In this document: positions 7,838-15,741 of the stretch, piece after piece
Layout of the letters: each line of letters starts with the position of its first letter
Position numbering within the stretch: position 1 is the stretch's first letter
The notes under the pieces: model-generated
The model's database searches: none
The model's input: the letters and a program-made list of their open reading frames with translations, nothing else
What the model was told of the DNA's origin: nothing
Assembly: GCA_036399695.1 (NCBI GenBank)
Contig: DASWMP010000356.1
Span: forward strand, 1 to 26,340
Length of the DNA stretch: 26,340 nt
Reading direction: 5' to 3'
Source: DASVEE01 sp036399695
Lineage (GTDB): Bacteria > Acidobacteriota > Thermoanaerobaculia > Gp7-AA8
Program-made: the position numbers and the translations under genes

Positions 7838-9142
7838 ATGAGCATTCGTGGAGTGATGGCCGTGCTCATTGCCGTGCTCGCGGGCGCCAGCGCTTACGCG
7901 GCCGAGCCACCGGCGCTCCGCCAACTCCTCGAGCAAATCGACGCCCTTGCGGCGCGGCAGGACTGGCCCGCGGCCGAGGCCGCGGCGCAGGCGGCGGTCA
8001 CGCGCTATCCGCAATCACGCGATGCGCGGCTGCGTCTCGCGCAGGTCGCATTGTGGAGCGGTGACTACGCCAAGGCCGGCCCGATGTTCGGCCGCCTCGT
8101 CGAGCAGAATCCCGGAGACGTCGAAGCGAGGCTCGGGCAGGCGCAGGCGGCCTACTGGTCCGGCGATTACCGCCAGGCGCTGCGGCACTTCGAGGCCGTT
8201 CTCCGCCTGCGGCCGGACGATCCTGACGCCACGCGTGCGGTTCGCGAGATTCGCTCCGCCGCGCGACCCGGCTACACGGCAGGCGCGGGCGGGATTTCCG
8301 ACGATCAGCCCTATCGCGCGACGAGCAGCGGCGCGAGCGTCTACTTCTTTTCCGATCCACTCACCCGATGGGAGCTCGGCGCCGCCGCCACGAGACTGCA
8401 TGCCGGCGACGCGTCGGCGCACGCGCAGGAGCTTTTCGCTGGCGGAGAGACGGTCCTGCCTCGCGCCGGGTTTCGTCTGGGCGGCAGGCTGCGAGCGATG
8501 CAGTTTCCGGACAGCCGGAGAGAGCTGCTGCCGATGCTCTCCCTCGAGCGGCGCGCCGGCCGGTCACGCGTCACGCTCCTGATCGAGCGGCGCGAGCTGC
8601 TGCGGGCCAGCACCGCCCTCCGCTCACATCCCTTCGCCGACGTGGCGGCGGTCCGCTGGAGTGGCGACGGGGTGCGAGCGACGCGATTCGCGGTTGGTGC
8701 CGAGTCGCTCCGCTATTTCGACGGCAACCGTGGCGCGAGCGCCGACGGCTACATCCTGGCGCCGTTCCGCCGCTTCTCCCTCGGCGCCTCCGCCGCCTGG
8801 CGGGACACGCGCGCCTCGCGATTTCATCCCGAGAGCGGCGAATACGATCCGTACTGGACGCCGCACGACCTGCGCGAGGTGCGCGCCATCGCCGCCGCCT
8901 CGTTCCGGCGCCCCCGAGCCACCGTCGACGTCCATCTCGACGGCGGCATCGCCCGCGATCGTGTGGTCTACTTCGGGCCGGAGAGCGCATCATTCAGCCG
9001 AACGTTCCACCCATGGCGCGCCTCGCTGGCTGTTGGCGCGCCGTTGAACGGGCAGACCACGTTCCACGTATCGGCGGAGCGGGTTTCGACTGTGTTCTAT
9101 ACCGCCAATGAGATCCGCGCGAGCGTGGCTGGACGATTCTGA
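7838..9142 (+). CDS. TPR plus outer-membrane beta-barrel protein (YaiO/PgaA-like exporter)
   Basis: The 434-residue protein begins with a signal peptide (MSIRGVMAVLIAVLAGASAYA, cleavage near 22). Helical TPR-like repeats follow at about 25-140 (DWPAAEAAAQAAVTRYP, DYAKAGPMFGRLVEQNP, DYRQALRHFEAVLRLRP). From about 150 to the end are alternating amphipathic strands, and the chain ends in Phe (VAGRF), as is typical of outer-membrane barrels recognised by the BAM complex. The layout resembles YaiO and, in miniature, PgaA or BcsC, where TPRs scaffold the periplasm and the barrel exports polysaccharide. A G-rich ribosome-binding stretch precedes the ATG. The 3' end overlaps the glycosyltransferase gene by 35 bp. 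Barrel size and export function are inferred; a purely structural YaiO-like role is possible. Confidence 0.85.
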   Translation: MSIRGVMAVLIAVLAGASAYAAEPPALRQLLEQIDALAARQDWPAAEAAAQAAVTRYPQSRDARLRLAQVALWSGDYAKAGPMFGRLVEQNPGDVEARLGQAQAAYWSGDYRQALRHFEAVLRLRPDDPDATRAVREIRSAARPGYTAGAGGISDDQPYRATSSGASVYFFSDPLTRWELGAAATRLHAGDASAHAQELFAGGETVLPRAGFRLGGRLRAMQFPDSRRELLPMLSLERRAGRSRVTLLIERRELLRASTALRSHPFADVAAVRWSGDGVRATRFAVGAESLRYFDGNRGASADGYILAPFRRFSLGASAAWRDTRASRFHPESGEYDPYWTPHDLREVRAIAAASFRRPRATVDVHLDGGIARDRVVYFGPESASFSRTFHPWRASLAVGAPLNGQTTFHVSAERVSTVFYTANEIRASVAGRF

Positions 9143-10670
9143 GGTTTACCGGCATCGCCGCGCCCGTCCGGTCCAGCGCTGGGAGCGGTGGGTTCTCGGC
9201 ATCCTGCTCTTCCTCGGCGCGCAGAGCGTCGTGCTCTTCGCGCTCTGGTGGTTCCGGCGCGAGCACGTCGGCAACCCGGTCGCCTTCGCGCTGCTCTCGT
9301 TCGCCACCTGGTACGGCATCTCCCGGATCGTCGTCGGCTGGTACAACGTCTTCCACATCGAGCAGCCGGAGCCGCGGCCCGCACCTGACGGCCTCTCCGT
9401 CGCGATCTTCATCACCTCTTCGCCCGGTGAACCGTACAAGATGTTCGTGCGCACGCTCACCGCGGCGCGCGCCATCCGCTATCCACACACGACCTATCTC
9501 CTCGACGATACGCGCGACCCCCGGTTCGCTGCACTGGCGGCCGAGACGGGTGCGGTGCATCTCGAACTCGTCGGCTTCCCCGGCGCGAAGGCGGGCAAGA
9601 TCAACGAAGCGCTGCGACGCACGGCCGAAGAGATCGTGCTCGTCCTCGATCCCGACCACATCCCCTTCCCCGAGCTCCTCGACCGGGTCCTCGGTCACTT
9701 CGACGATCCTGCCGTCGGCTTCGTGCAGGTAGCGCAGACGTACTACAACGCGCAGAGCTCCTTCGTGGCGCGCGCCGCTGCCGAGCAGACGTTCGCCTTC
9801 TACGGCCCGATCCTGCAAGGCATGCACGGCACCGGAACGTCCGTCGCCATCGGCGCGAACTGCACGTTCCGGCGTGCGGCCCTCGACTCGATCGGCGGGC
9901 ATGGCGTCGGACTGGCCGAGGATCTGGTCACCTCGATCCGCCTGCACGCGGCCGGGTGGCAGTCGGTGTACGTGCCGGAAGTCGTTGCCCGCGGCCTGGT
10001 GCCGGAGGACCTCGACTCCTTTCTCCGGCAGCAGCTCAAGTGGTCGCGCGGCGTCTACGAGGTGCTGTTCCGCGAGTACCCGCGCGCATTCCGGCGGCTG
10101 ACGATGCATCAGCGCCTCTCCTACCTGATGATCGGCACCTACTATCTCGTCGGCGTGACCGCGCCGATCTATCTGGCCATCCCGCTGCTGTACCTGGCGT
10201 TCGGCCTCGAGCCGGCGGCCATGTTTCTGGCCGAGTACGTCGTCTACGCCGTTCCGGTGGGGTTCTTCGGCGTCACGATCTATCGCTTCGCGCAACGCTG
10301 GCTGTGCGATCCGGTGCGCGAGCGCGGCTGGCACTGGCGGGCCATGCTGCTGAAGATCGGCTGCTGGAGCGTCTATCTGAAGGGGCTCCTGCTGGCGCTG
10401 GCGAACGTCACGGTGCCGTACATCCCCACCGCCAAGGAGCGGCGCACCGGCAATTTATGGCGGATGGCGGCCGTTCCTCTGGCGATCGTTCTCCTTTCCC
10501 TTCTCACGATCGGGTGGGCGCTGATCCGGCGGCTGTACCGGATGCCTGAAGCGGAGATGCGCATCACGACCGAAGTGACGGCGGGCATGCTTGCCTTTGC
10601 AGCAATCAACGTAGTGCTGATGAGCGGACGACTCTACGCGGCATGGAAAGACTCGGATCACGGGCGGTAA
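9108..10670 (+). CDS. Processive family 2 glycosyltransferase (cellulose/mannan synthase-like)
   Basis: The 520-residue inner-membrane protein has two N-terminal membrane spans (about 29-50, 57-78). A cytoplasmic GT2 domain (about 95-320) and roughly five further spans follow. The processive signature residues are D133-D134 (LLDDTRD), D181xD183 (LVLDPDH), E271-D272 (GLAEDLVTS) and the Q308QLKW312 motif; cellulose synthases mostly have QxxRW. It would polymerise an NDP-sugar and thread the chain through the membrane. There is no C-terminal PilZ domain, so direct cyclic-di-GMP control as in BcsA is not expected. The ATG overlaps the upstream barrel gene, and the 3' end overlaps the GH26 gene by 28 bp. 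The sugar is not readable from sequence; the GH26 neighbour suggests mannose. Confidence 0.92.
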   Translation: MRSARAWLDDSEVYRHRRARPVQRWERWVLGILLFLGAQSVVLFALWWFRREHVGNPVAFALLSFATWYGISRIVVGWYNVFHIEQPEPRPAPDGLSVAIFITSSPGEPYKMFVRTLTAARAIRYPHTTYLLDDTRDPRFAALAAETGAVHLELVGFPGAKAGKINEALRRTAEEIVLVLDPDHIPFPELLDRVLGHFDDPAVGFVQVAQTYYNAQSSFVARAAAEQTFAFYGPILQGMHGTGTSVAIGANCTFRRAALDSIGGHGVGLAEDLVTSIRLHAAGWQSVYVPEVVARGLVPEDLDSFLRQQLKWSRGVYEVLFREYPRAFRRLTMHQRLSYLMIGTYYLVGVTAPIYLAIPLLYLAFGLEPAAMFLAEYVVYAVPVGFFGVTIYRFAQRWLCDPVRERGWHWRAMLLKIGCWSVYLKGLLLALANVTVPYIPTAKERRTGNLWRMAAVPLAIVLLSLLTIGWALIRRLYRMPEAEMRITTEVTAGMLAFAAINVVLMSGRLYAAWKDSDHGR

Positions 10671-11848
10671 CAGCACGGGGACGTTATCGCATCGCGTTCT
10701 TCGCGCTCGGCTGGCTGTTGCTCATCGGGGTGCTCTTCCATAACGGTGCGCGCGGCATGCTTCGGCAGGGTTATAACGCCGCCGAGGAGCGGCTGTTGCG
10801 CGTTGGGCAGCGGCTGTCGGATGCCGAGGGGAACGCCCGCCGCAAGGCGACCGGCGGCTCGCGGCGCGACGAGGTCCGGGCCCTGTTTCCGAAGCTGGAC
10901 GACCGGCAATGGCTGACGCATCCCGACCGCGTCCTCTACGGCGCATACGACGGCCGCTTCCCCGCATCCTTCGCCGGCTTCGACGCGCTCGAAACCCGCC
11001 TCCACAGCCGCTTTCCAATCGTCTCCTTCTACCAGGCCTGGGGTGACCGTCCCGATCAGGCGGCCTTTCCCCTCCGCACCGTCGAGACGATCGAGCGCCT
11101 CGGATCCGTCCCGATGATCACCTGGGAACCGTGGGTCAAGGACTTCGACGAGAGTCGCCGCACGAACCTTCCACCGCTCGCCGAGCGGGAGTACGCCACG
11201 CTCGCGGCCATCGCCCGCGGCGACTACGACTTCTACATCACCGGCTGGGCCGCCTCCGCGGCACGGTACGGCAAGCCGCTCTTCCTCCGCTTCGCTCACG
11301 AGATGAACGACCCCTACCGCTATCCCTGGGGACCGCAGAACGGGAACCGGCCGGACGACTTCATCGCCGCCTGGAAGCACGTCCATGTCGTCTTTCAGAA
11401 GATGGGCGCGACAAACGTGCTGTGGGTCTGGTCGCCTCACGTCTCCATGCCCTGGTTCGAGTACTACTACCCCGGCGACGAGTGGGTGGACTGGATCGGC
11501 ACGGGCGTCCTCAATTACGGTGACGTGGCGACGTGGTCGCGCTGGTGGACGTTCCATCAGATCCTGGAGAAGGCCTACCCGGCGCTCGTGAAGCTGAACA
11601 AGCCGCTGATGATCACCGAGTTCGGCACGCTGACCTCCGGTGGCGACGCGGCCGCCTGGTACGCCGCTGCTCTCCGCGACATCCGTGAAAAGTACACCGC
11701 GACGCGCGCCGTCGTCTTCTTCAATCAGACGCAGGACGTGACGCTCTCGACGTCGCCACTCGACTGGAGCCCTCTGCAGAGCGCCGGAGCCACGGCGGTG
11801 CTGCGGACGGAATTGCGCACGGAGCTCCCGGAACCCAAGGTCCGATGA
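10643..11848 (+). CDS. Membrane-anchored GH26-like endo-glycanase
   Basis: The 401-residue protein has one N-terminal membrane span (about 17-34, FFALGWLLLIGVLFHNG), a short helical linker to about 85, and a TIM-barrel catalytic domain on the periplasmic side. Clan GH-A catalytic residues match GH26: acid/base E220 (LFLRFAHEMNDPYRYPWG) and nucleophile E326 (PLMITEFGT). Aromatic subsite residues (WVWSPH, WFEYYYPGDEWVDW) also fit. GH26 enzymes are mostly beta-1,4-mannanases; some cleave xylan or mixed-linkage glucan. In synthase operons such a hydrolase (compare BcsZ, PgaB, AlgL) trims or clears polymer. It overlaps the polymerase gene by 28 bp and the next gene by 4 bp (ATGA). GH26 is my assignment; related clan-A families remain possible. 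Confidence 0.9.
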   Translation: MERLGSRAVTARGRYRIAFFALGWLLLIGVLFHNGARGMLRQGYNAAEERLLRVGQRLSDAEGNARRKATGGSRRDEVRALFPKLDDRQWLTHPDRVLYGAYDGRFPASFAGFDALETRLHSRFPIVSFYQAWGDRPDQAAFPLRTVETIERLGSVPMITWEPWVKDFDESRRTNLPPLAEREYATLAAIARGDYDFYITGWAASAARYGKPLFLRFAHEMNDPYRYPWGPQNGNRPDDFIAAWKHVHVVFQKMGATNVLWVWSPHVSMPWFEYYYPGDEWVDWIGTGVLNYGDVATWSRWWTFHQILEKAYPALVKLNKPLMITEFGTLTSGGDAAAWYAAALRDIREKYTATRAVVFFNQTQDVTLSTSPLDWSPLQSAGATAVLRTELRTELPEPKVR

Positions 11849-13674
11849 AAACACTCTGTACATTCCTCACGATCTGCCTCTTCGCGACGGCCGCTGCCGC
11901 GGCGACGATCGGCGGCACCGTCACGCGCCTCGGCACGGCCGTTCCGCTGCCCTCGATGACGGTCGCCGCGTATGACGCCACCGGCGTGCTGCGTGCGACG
12001 GCCACGACCGACGCGCAAGGCCGCTACACGGTGACGGTCGGCGAAGGGACGTATCGCCTGCTCGCTTTCGACGCGGCCGGCGTTTACGCCACCAGCTTCT
12101 ACGACAACGCGGAATCGTTCGACACCTCGCGCCAGCTCACGCTGCAGACCGCGCAGTCCGTGACCTCCGTCAACTTCGCGCTTGCCAGGGCAGGGTCGAT
12201 CGCCGGCGTCGTCACCGCGGCTTCGTCGCCTCGTGCGGGCATCACCGTGGCCGCGTACAACCTCTCCGGCACGTTGCGCGGGTTCACGAAGACGGACGCC
12301 AATGGCGCGTACCGCCTGGTCCTCCCGGCCGGGACGTACAAGGTGGCCGCTTTCGATGAGGCTCGTGTCTATGCGACGTCCTTCCACCGGGAGAGCGCGT
12401 CGTTCGGCGGTGCGAGCTCCATCGTCGTGAGCGCTGACGCCACGACGAGCATCGACTTCAGTCTCTCCAACGGCGCGCGAGTCCGCGGCCGTGTGACGGA
12501 GGCCGGCTCCGGCGTGGCGCTCTTCAGCGTCACCGTCACGGCATACGACGCGGCCGGCCATGTCGCCGCCACCACGCTCACGGCATCGAACGGCACCTAC
12601 GAGCTCTTCCTCCCGGCGGGCAGCTACCGCCTCGTCTTCGAAGACCGCACCGGCACTTTCGCGAGTGAGTACTACGCTGGAGCGGAGTCGTTCGATACCT
12701 CCACCAGGCTTGCCGTCGCCGCGGACGAAACGCTCGCCAACGTCGACGCCGCCTTGCAGCGCGCCGCTCGGATCTTCGGCACGGTGCGCGCGGCGGATAC
12801 CGGCGCCGGCCTGGCGTCCATCGTCGTCGCTGCCTACAACGCCAGCGGTACAGTGCGGGCGTTCACGACGACCGACGCGACAGGCACTTACATACTCACG
12901 GTGCCGGCGGGCTCGTACAGAGTGGGTGCGTACGACACGAACGTCGTTTACGCATCGCAGTTCTACCTGGGACAGCCGGCATTCGCGTACGGGACGACGA
13001 TCAGTGTCGCCGAAGGAATCACCCTCGGGCCGGTCGAATTCGGCCTGCGGCGAGGAGGTCGCCTTTCCGGACGCGTGAGCGATCGTGCGACCGGCGCGTC
13101 GCTGGAAAGTTTGACCGTCGCGGCCTACGACCTCTCGGGTACGCGCATCACTTCAGTGCGCACGGCTGCCGACGGTACGTACCGGCTCGTGCTGCCGGCA
13201 GGCGTCTACAAACTCGTGGCCTTCGACGAAGCGCTGCACTACGCGAACGGTTACCTGGACGGCGCCACGAATGTAGAGACCTCCCGCACGATCAGCGTCG
13301 CCGCCGGTATCGACGTCACGGCGTTGAACTTCTCGATGAGCGTGGGCGCGAGCGTGAGCGGCAACGTCGTCACGCTCGCGAGCGGTGAGCCGGTGCCGGG
13401 CATCATCGTCACCGCCTACGATCTCGCGGGCGTGGCCATTGCGTCGTTCACGACCGGCGCTGCCGGCAACTTCGCCTTCGCCGTGCCGCCCGGCACGTAC
13501 CGCTTCGTCGCCGCCGACCCGCGGCACCGTTTCGCCACGTCCTACTACCAGAACGCATCCGGCTTCAACGACGCCCGTTCCGTGACGTTGATCGCCGGCG
13601 GTACCGCGCCCGCCGCCACGTTTCACCTGACGGTTGCCCCGAGTTTCGGACGAAGGCGCGCCGCGCGGCACTGA
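11845..13674 (+). CDS. Secreted protein of six carboxypeptidase-regulatory/Cna-B-like repeats
   Basis: The 609-residue protein has a signal peptide (MKTLCTFLTICLFATAAAA). The rest is six tandem repeats of about 96 residues, starting near 22, 117, 212, 309, 406 and 503. Each has the pattern GxVT, TVAAYDxxG, then TTDAxGxYxLxLPAGTYKVxAFD, xYATSFYxxAxSF, and a strand ending in NFxL. These are prealbumin-like beta-sandwich domains. There is no enzymatic motif, membrane anchor or sorting signal; it ends in a basic tail (RRRAARH). The ATG overlaps the GH26 stop (ATGA), so it belongs to the same operon. It may be a periplasmic or extracellular adhesive or polysaccharide-binding partner of the exported polymer, but function is inferred only from context. 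Confidence 0.88.
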   Translation: MKTLCTFLTICLFATAAAAATIGGTVTRLGTAVPLPSMTVAAYDATGVLRATATTDAQGRYTVTVGEGTYRLLAFDAAGVYATSFYDNAESFDTSRQLTLQTAQSVTSVNFALARAGSIAGVVTAASSPRAGITVAAYNLSGTLRGFTKTDANGAYRLVLPAGTYKVAAFDEARVYATSFHRESASFGGASSIVVSADATTSIDFSLSNGARVRGRVTEAGSGVALFSVTVTAYDAAGHVAATTLTASNGTYELFLPAGSYRLVFEDRTGTFASEYYAGAESFDTSTRLAVAADETLANVDAALQRAARIFGTVRAADTGAGLASIVVAAYNASGTVRAFTTTDATGTYILTVPAGSYRVGAYDTNVVYASQFYLGQPAFAYGTTISVAEGITLGPVEFGLRRGGRLSGRVSDRATGASLESLTVAAYDLSGTRITSVRTAADGTYRLVLPAGVYKLVAFDEALHYANGYLDGATNVETSRTISVAAGIDVTALNFSMSVGASVSGNVVTLASGEPVPGIIVTAYDLAGVAIASFTTGAAGNFAFAVPPGTYRFVAADPRHRFATSYYQNASGFNDARSVTLIAGGTAPAATFHLTVAPSFGRRRAARH

Positions 13675-13678
13675 ATCG

Positions 13679-13698
13679 AGGAGTGCCACCGCACTCCT
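13679..13698. terminator. Short family A hairpin after the repeat-protein gene
   Basis: AGGAGTGC-CACC-GCACTCCT is a perfect 8-bp stem 4 bp after the stop codon at 13674. The core matches the longer GGAGTGCGGTGGC hairpins elsewhere in the window, but the inner arm is missing. It probably ends the four-gene exopolysaccharide transcript. No T-run follows. Confidence 0.6.
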
Positions 13699-13856
13699 GG
13701 ATGTGGTGATGCCGCTTCGCCCGCAAGACGCCGCGCGAAGGCGTAAAGCCGAACATCAGCAGGACCGGAAGCTTCACGCATTTCCATACTCGCATTCGTA
13801 ACCATACGGTTCCTGATGCGGCACATTCAACACACCACCGACAGAAGGGGAGCGAC

Positions 13857-14741
13857 ATGACAGCAGCAACCGGCAGCAACAGCGGAGAAAAGATCGTCAT
13901 CACCGGAGCGACGGGCCACCTCGGACGGCTCGTCATCGAACAACTGCTGCAGCGTGTCAGCCCAGGCGAGCTCGCCGTCGCGGTGCGCAATGTGGCGAAG
14001 GCAGCCGACTTCAAAGAGCGGGGCGTCGACGTCCGTCATGCCGACTACGAGCAGCCGGAAACGCTGCGAACCGCCTTCGAAGGGGCGGCGAAAGTGCTGC
14101 TGATCTCGGCGAACGAAGTCGGCCGCCGCCTCGACCAGCATCGAAACGTCATCGACGCCGTCAAGGCCTCGGGTGCACGCCTGCTGGTCTACACCAGCAT
14201 CCTGAACGCCGACACCTCAGGCATCGGCCTGGCGAAGGAGCACTTCGCTACCGAGGAGCTGATCCGTGCGTCGGGCGTCCCGTTCGTCATCCTGCGCAAC
14301 GGCTGGTACCTCGAGAATTACACCGAGAACCTTGCTCCCGCGCTGCAGTACGGCGCGATCGCCGGCAGCGCCGGTACGGGGCGTGTCGCCGCGGCGGCGC
14401 GCATCGACTTCGCCGAGGCTGCCGCGGCGGTGCTGACGGGCGAGGGACATGAAGGCAAGGCATACGAGCTGGCCGGCGACGCCCGCTTCACGATGGCCGA
14501 GCTTGCGGCCGAAGTGTCGCGCCAGACCGGCAAGCAGATCGTCTACAACGACATGCCCGAGGAGCAGTACCGCGACATGCTCGCCAGCGTCGGCCTGCCC
14601 GCGCCCGTGGCGGAAATGCTCGCCGACGCCGATTCCGGCCTCCGCCACGGTGAGCTAGACCGCGAGGACGGAGACTTCGCCCGCCTGATCGGCCGTTCAA
14701 CGATGCCCCTCAGCGACGCCGTTCGCGCCGCGATCCAGTAA
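13857..14741 (+). CDS. NmrA-like NAD(P)-binding oxidoreductase (QorB/quinone reductase 2 type)
   Basis: The 294-residue protein has an atypical short-chain dehydrogenase fold. The N-terminal dinucleotide motif is ITGATGHLGRLV, with a basic residue suited to NADP after strand 2 (VAVRNVAKA). Family-typical segments follow: LVYTSILNADTS, FVILRNGWYLENYTENL and ELAGDARFTMAELAAEVS. This matches the NAD(P)H:quinone oxidoreductase type 2 (QorB/YtfG) and NmrA group, which lacks the Tyr-Lys dyad of classical SDRs. An AGGGGAG ribosome-binding site sits 4-5 nt before the ATG. It is cytosolic and stands alone between hairpins, convergent with the isochorismatase gene. Its physiological substrate is unknown; some NmrA proteins only sense the NAD(P) redox state. 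Confidence 0.9.
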   Translation: MTAATGSNSGEKIVITGATGHLGRLVIEQLLQRVSPGELAVAVRNVAKAADFKERGVDVRHADYEQPETLRTAFEGAAKVLLISANEVGRRLDQHRNVIDAVKASGARLLVYTSILNADTSGIGLAKEHFATEELIRASGVPFVILRNGWYLENYTENLAPALQYGAIAGSAGTGRVAAAARIDFAEAAAAVLTGEGHEGKAYELAGDARFTMAELAAEVSRQTGKQIVYNDMPEEQYRDMLASVGLPAPVAEMLADADSGLRHGELDREDGDFARLIGRSTMPLSDAVRAAIQ

Positions 14742-14760
14742 GCGGTGCAGCGAAGTCTTC

Positions 14761-14797
14761 TCGGAGTGCGGTAGCTCGAGCCGCCACCGCACTCCGA
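14761..14797. terminator. Family A hairpin between convergent genes
   Basis: TCGGAGTGCGGT pairs perfectly with ACCGCACTCCGA, and after one mismatch two further pairs extend the stem. It lies between the stops of the convergent QorB-like and isochorismatase genes, the position expected for a bidirectional terminator. It belongs to the dispersed GGAGTGCGGTGGC family. Confidence 0.7.
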
Positions 14798-14849
14798 GAT
14801 GCGGCGTCGATTCGAGTTACAAGTCCGCGATGAAGAGTCTCACCGCCGG

Positions 14850-15407
14850 TCAAACACCGAAGCGGCGCAGCAGCTCGCCGGTGTTGATGACAGTGGCGTA
14901 TTCGCCGTCGAGGTTCGCCAGCGACATCGCGTGCACCTCCGCCGAGGTCCGCCACCTTCCCTCGAAGTCGGGGCGCCCGAACGTAGCCGTCGCGTCCGAC
15001 GCGACGAACGTCGTGAACCCGAGGTTGCCGGCCATCCGTGCCGTCGCCTCGACCGAATTGTTCGTGATGACGCCGCAGATCACGACCGTCTCGATGCGCG
15101 CCGCGCGCAACTCGCTCTCCAGTCCCGTCCCGATGAAGGCGCTATTCGTCGTCTTCTCGATGACCCGCTCGCCCGGCAACGGTGTCACCTCGTCCTTGAA
15201 CTCGAATCCCCGCTGGCCCGGCTGATATGTCGACCGCGGTTCCACCGACGCGTGCCGGACGTGCACGACCGGCCACCGCCTGCTCCGCCAGAAATGCAGC
15301 AGCGCCGCGATCTTCTGCTCAGCATCGGGATTGTTGCGATCGTCCCCCCAGCTCGGATCGTCGATCGCCTTCTGCACATCGACGACGATCAGCGCCGGCG
15401 CGTTCAT
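14850..15407 (-). CDS. Isochorismatase-family cysteine hydrolase
   Basis: The 185-residue protein has the catalytic triad of the family: D10 (ALIVVDVQ), K85 (VIEKTTNSAF) and C111 (VVICGVITNNSVEATAR). The glycine-cysteine segment with the following Thr-Asn-Asn is typical of the amidase/nicotinamidase-like branch. Its length is normal for the family. I chose the ATG at 15407 because the core strand starts at residue 5; the frame open to 15500 would add 31 non-homologous residues overlapping the likely tRNA promoter. The enzyme is cytosolic and hydrolyses an amide or vinyl-ether bond in an unidentified small molecule. It is convergent with the QorB-like gene. Confidence 0.9.
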   Translation of the reverse strand: MNAPALIVVDVQKAIDDPSWGDDRNNPDAEQKIAALLHFWRSRRWPVVHVRHASVEPRSTYQPGQRGFEFKDEVTPLPGERVIEKTTNSAFIGTGLESELRAARIETVVICGVITNNSVEATARMAGNLGFTTFVASDATATFGRPDFEGRWRTSAEVHAMSLANLDGEYATVINTGELLRRFGV

Positions 15408-15454
15408 GAAAGGGGAGATTAGCGGATCGAGCCCCGCCGCGTCTCCACGCCACC

Positions 15455-15483
15455 TTGCCCGTTCGCCCGCGGTGGTATATTCT
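15455..15483 (+). promoter_or_regulatory. Possible sigma-70 promoter for tRNA-Gly
   Basis: TTGCCC at 15455-15460 and TATTCT at 15478-15483, spaced by 17 bp, lie about 66 bp before the tRNA. They sit in the only AT-rich patch of the gap. Confidence 0.35.
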
Positions 15484-15548
15484 CGTCCGCAGGTTCGCAT
15501 CCTTCGAGGGCCGTATCTCTCAGGCGGCGAACGGCTTAGTCATCGCAG

Positions 15549-15624
15549 GCGGGCGTAGCTCAGTTGGTAGAGTAGGAGCTTCCCAAGCTCTTGGTCGAGG
15601 GTTCGAGTCCCTTCGCCCGCTCCA
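15549..15624 (+). tRNA. tRNA-Gly (anticodon CCC)
   Basis: This 76-nt cloverleaf has an encoded 3' CCA. The acceptor stem GCGGGCG pairs with CGCCCGC (15614-15620), with discriminator T at 15621 and CCA at 15622-15624. The D-arm is GCTCAGTTGGTAGAG. The anticodon stem-loop GGAGC-TTCCCAA-GCTCT gives anticodon CCC, which reads GGG glycine codons. The T-arm GAGGG-TTCGAGT-CCCTT is intact. It stands alone between the isochorismatase and CPBP genes. No integrated element or att duplication is visible at its 3' end in this window. Confidence 0.97.
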
Positions 15625-15741
15625 TCCGACTTCGTTGAGCCGCCGGGTTGGGTTGCCGCGGTCCGTATCTCATGCGTACGTTTTCACCTCTCTGCACCCG
15701 TAGAGCTCGTGGCGGCGTAACTGCTCTCGGGGGGAACTTCG

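Noticed and set aside
8994..10334. Minus-strand 446-codon open frame across the GT2 gene
   Set aside because: The plus strand encodes a clear processive GT2 with all catalytic motifs. The minus frame shows only the charged composition of a shadow frame.
10658..11863. Minus-strand 401-codon open frame across the GH26 gene
   Set aside because: It is the exact antisense of a gene with both GH26 catalytic glutamates and has no domain of its own.
15625..15741. Integrated element or att site after the tRNA
   Set aside because: No integrase gene and no repeated tRNA 3' end were found, and the flanking genes look like ordinary chromosomal genes.
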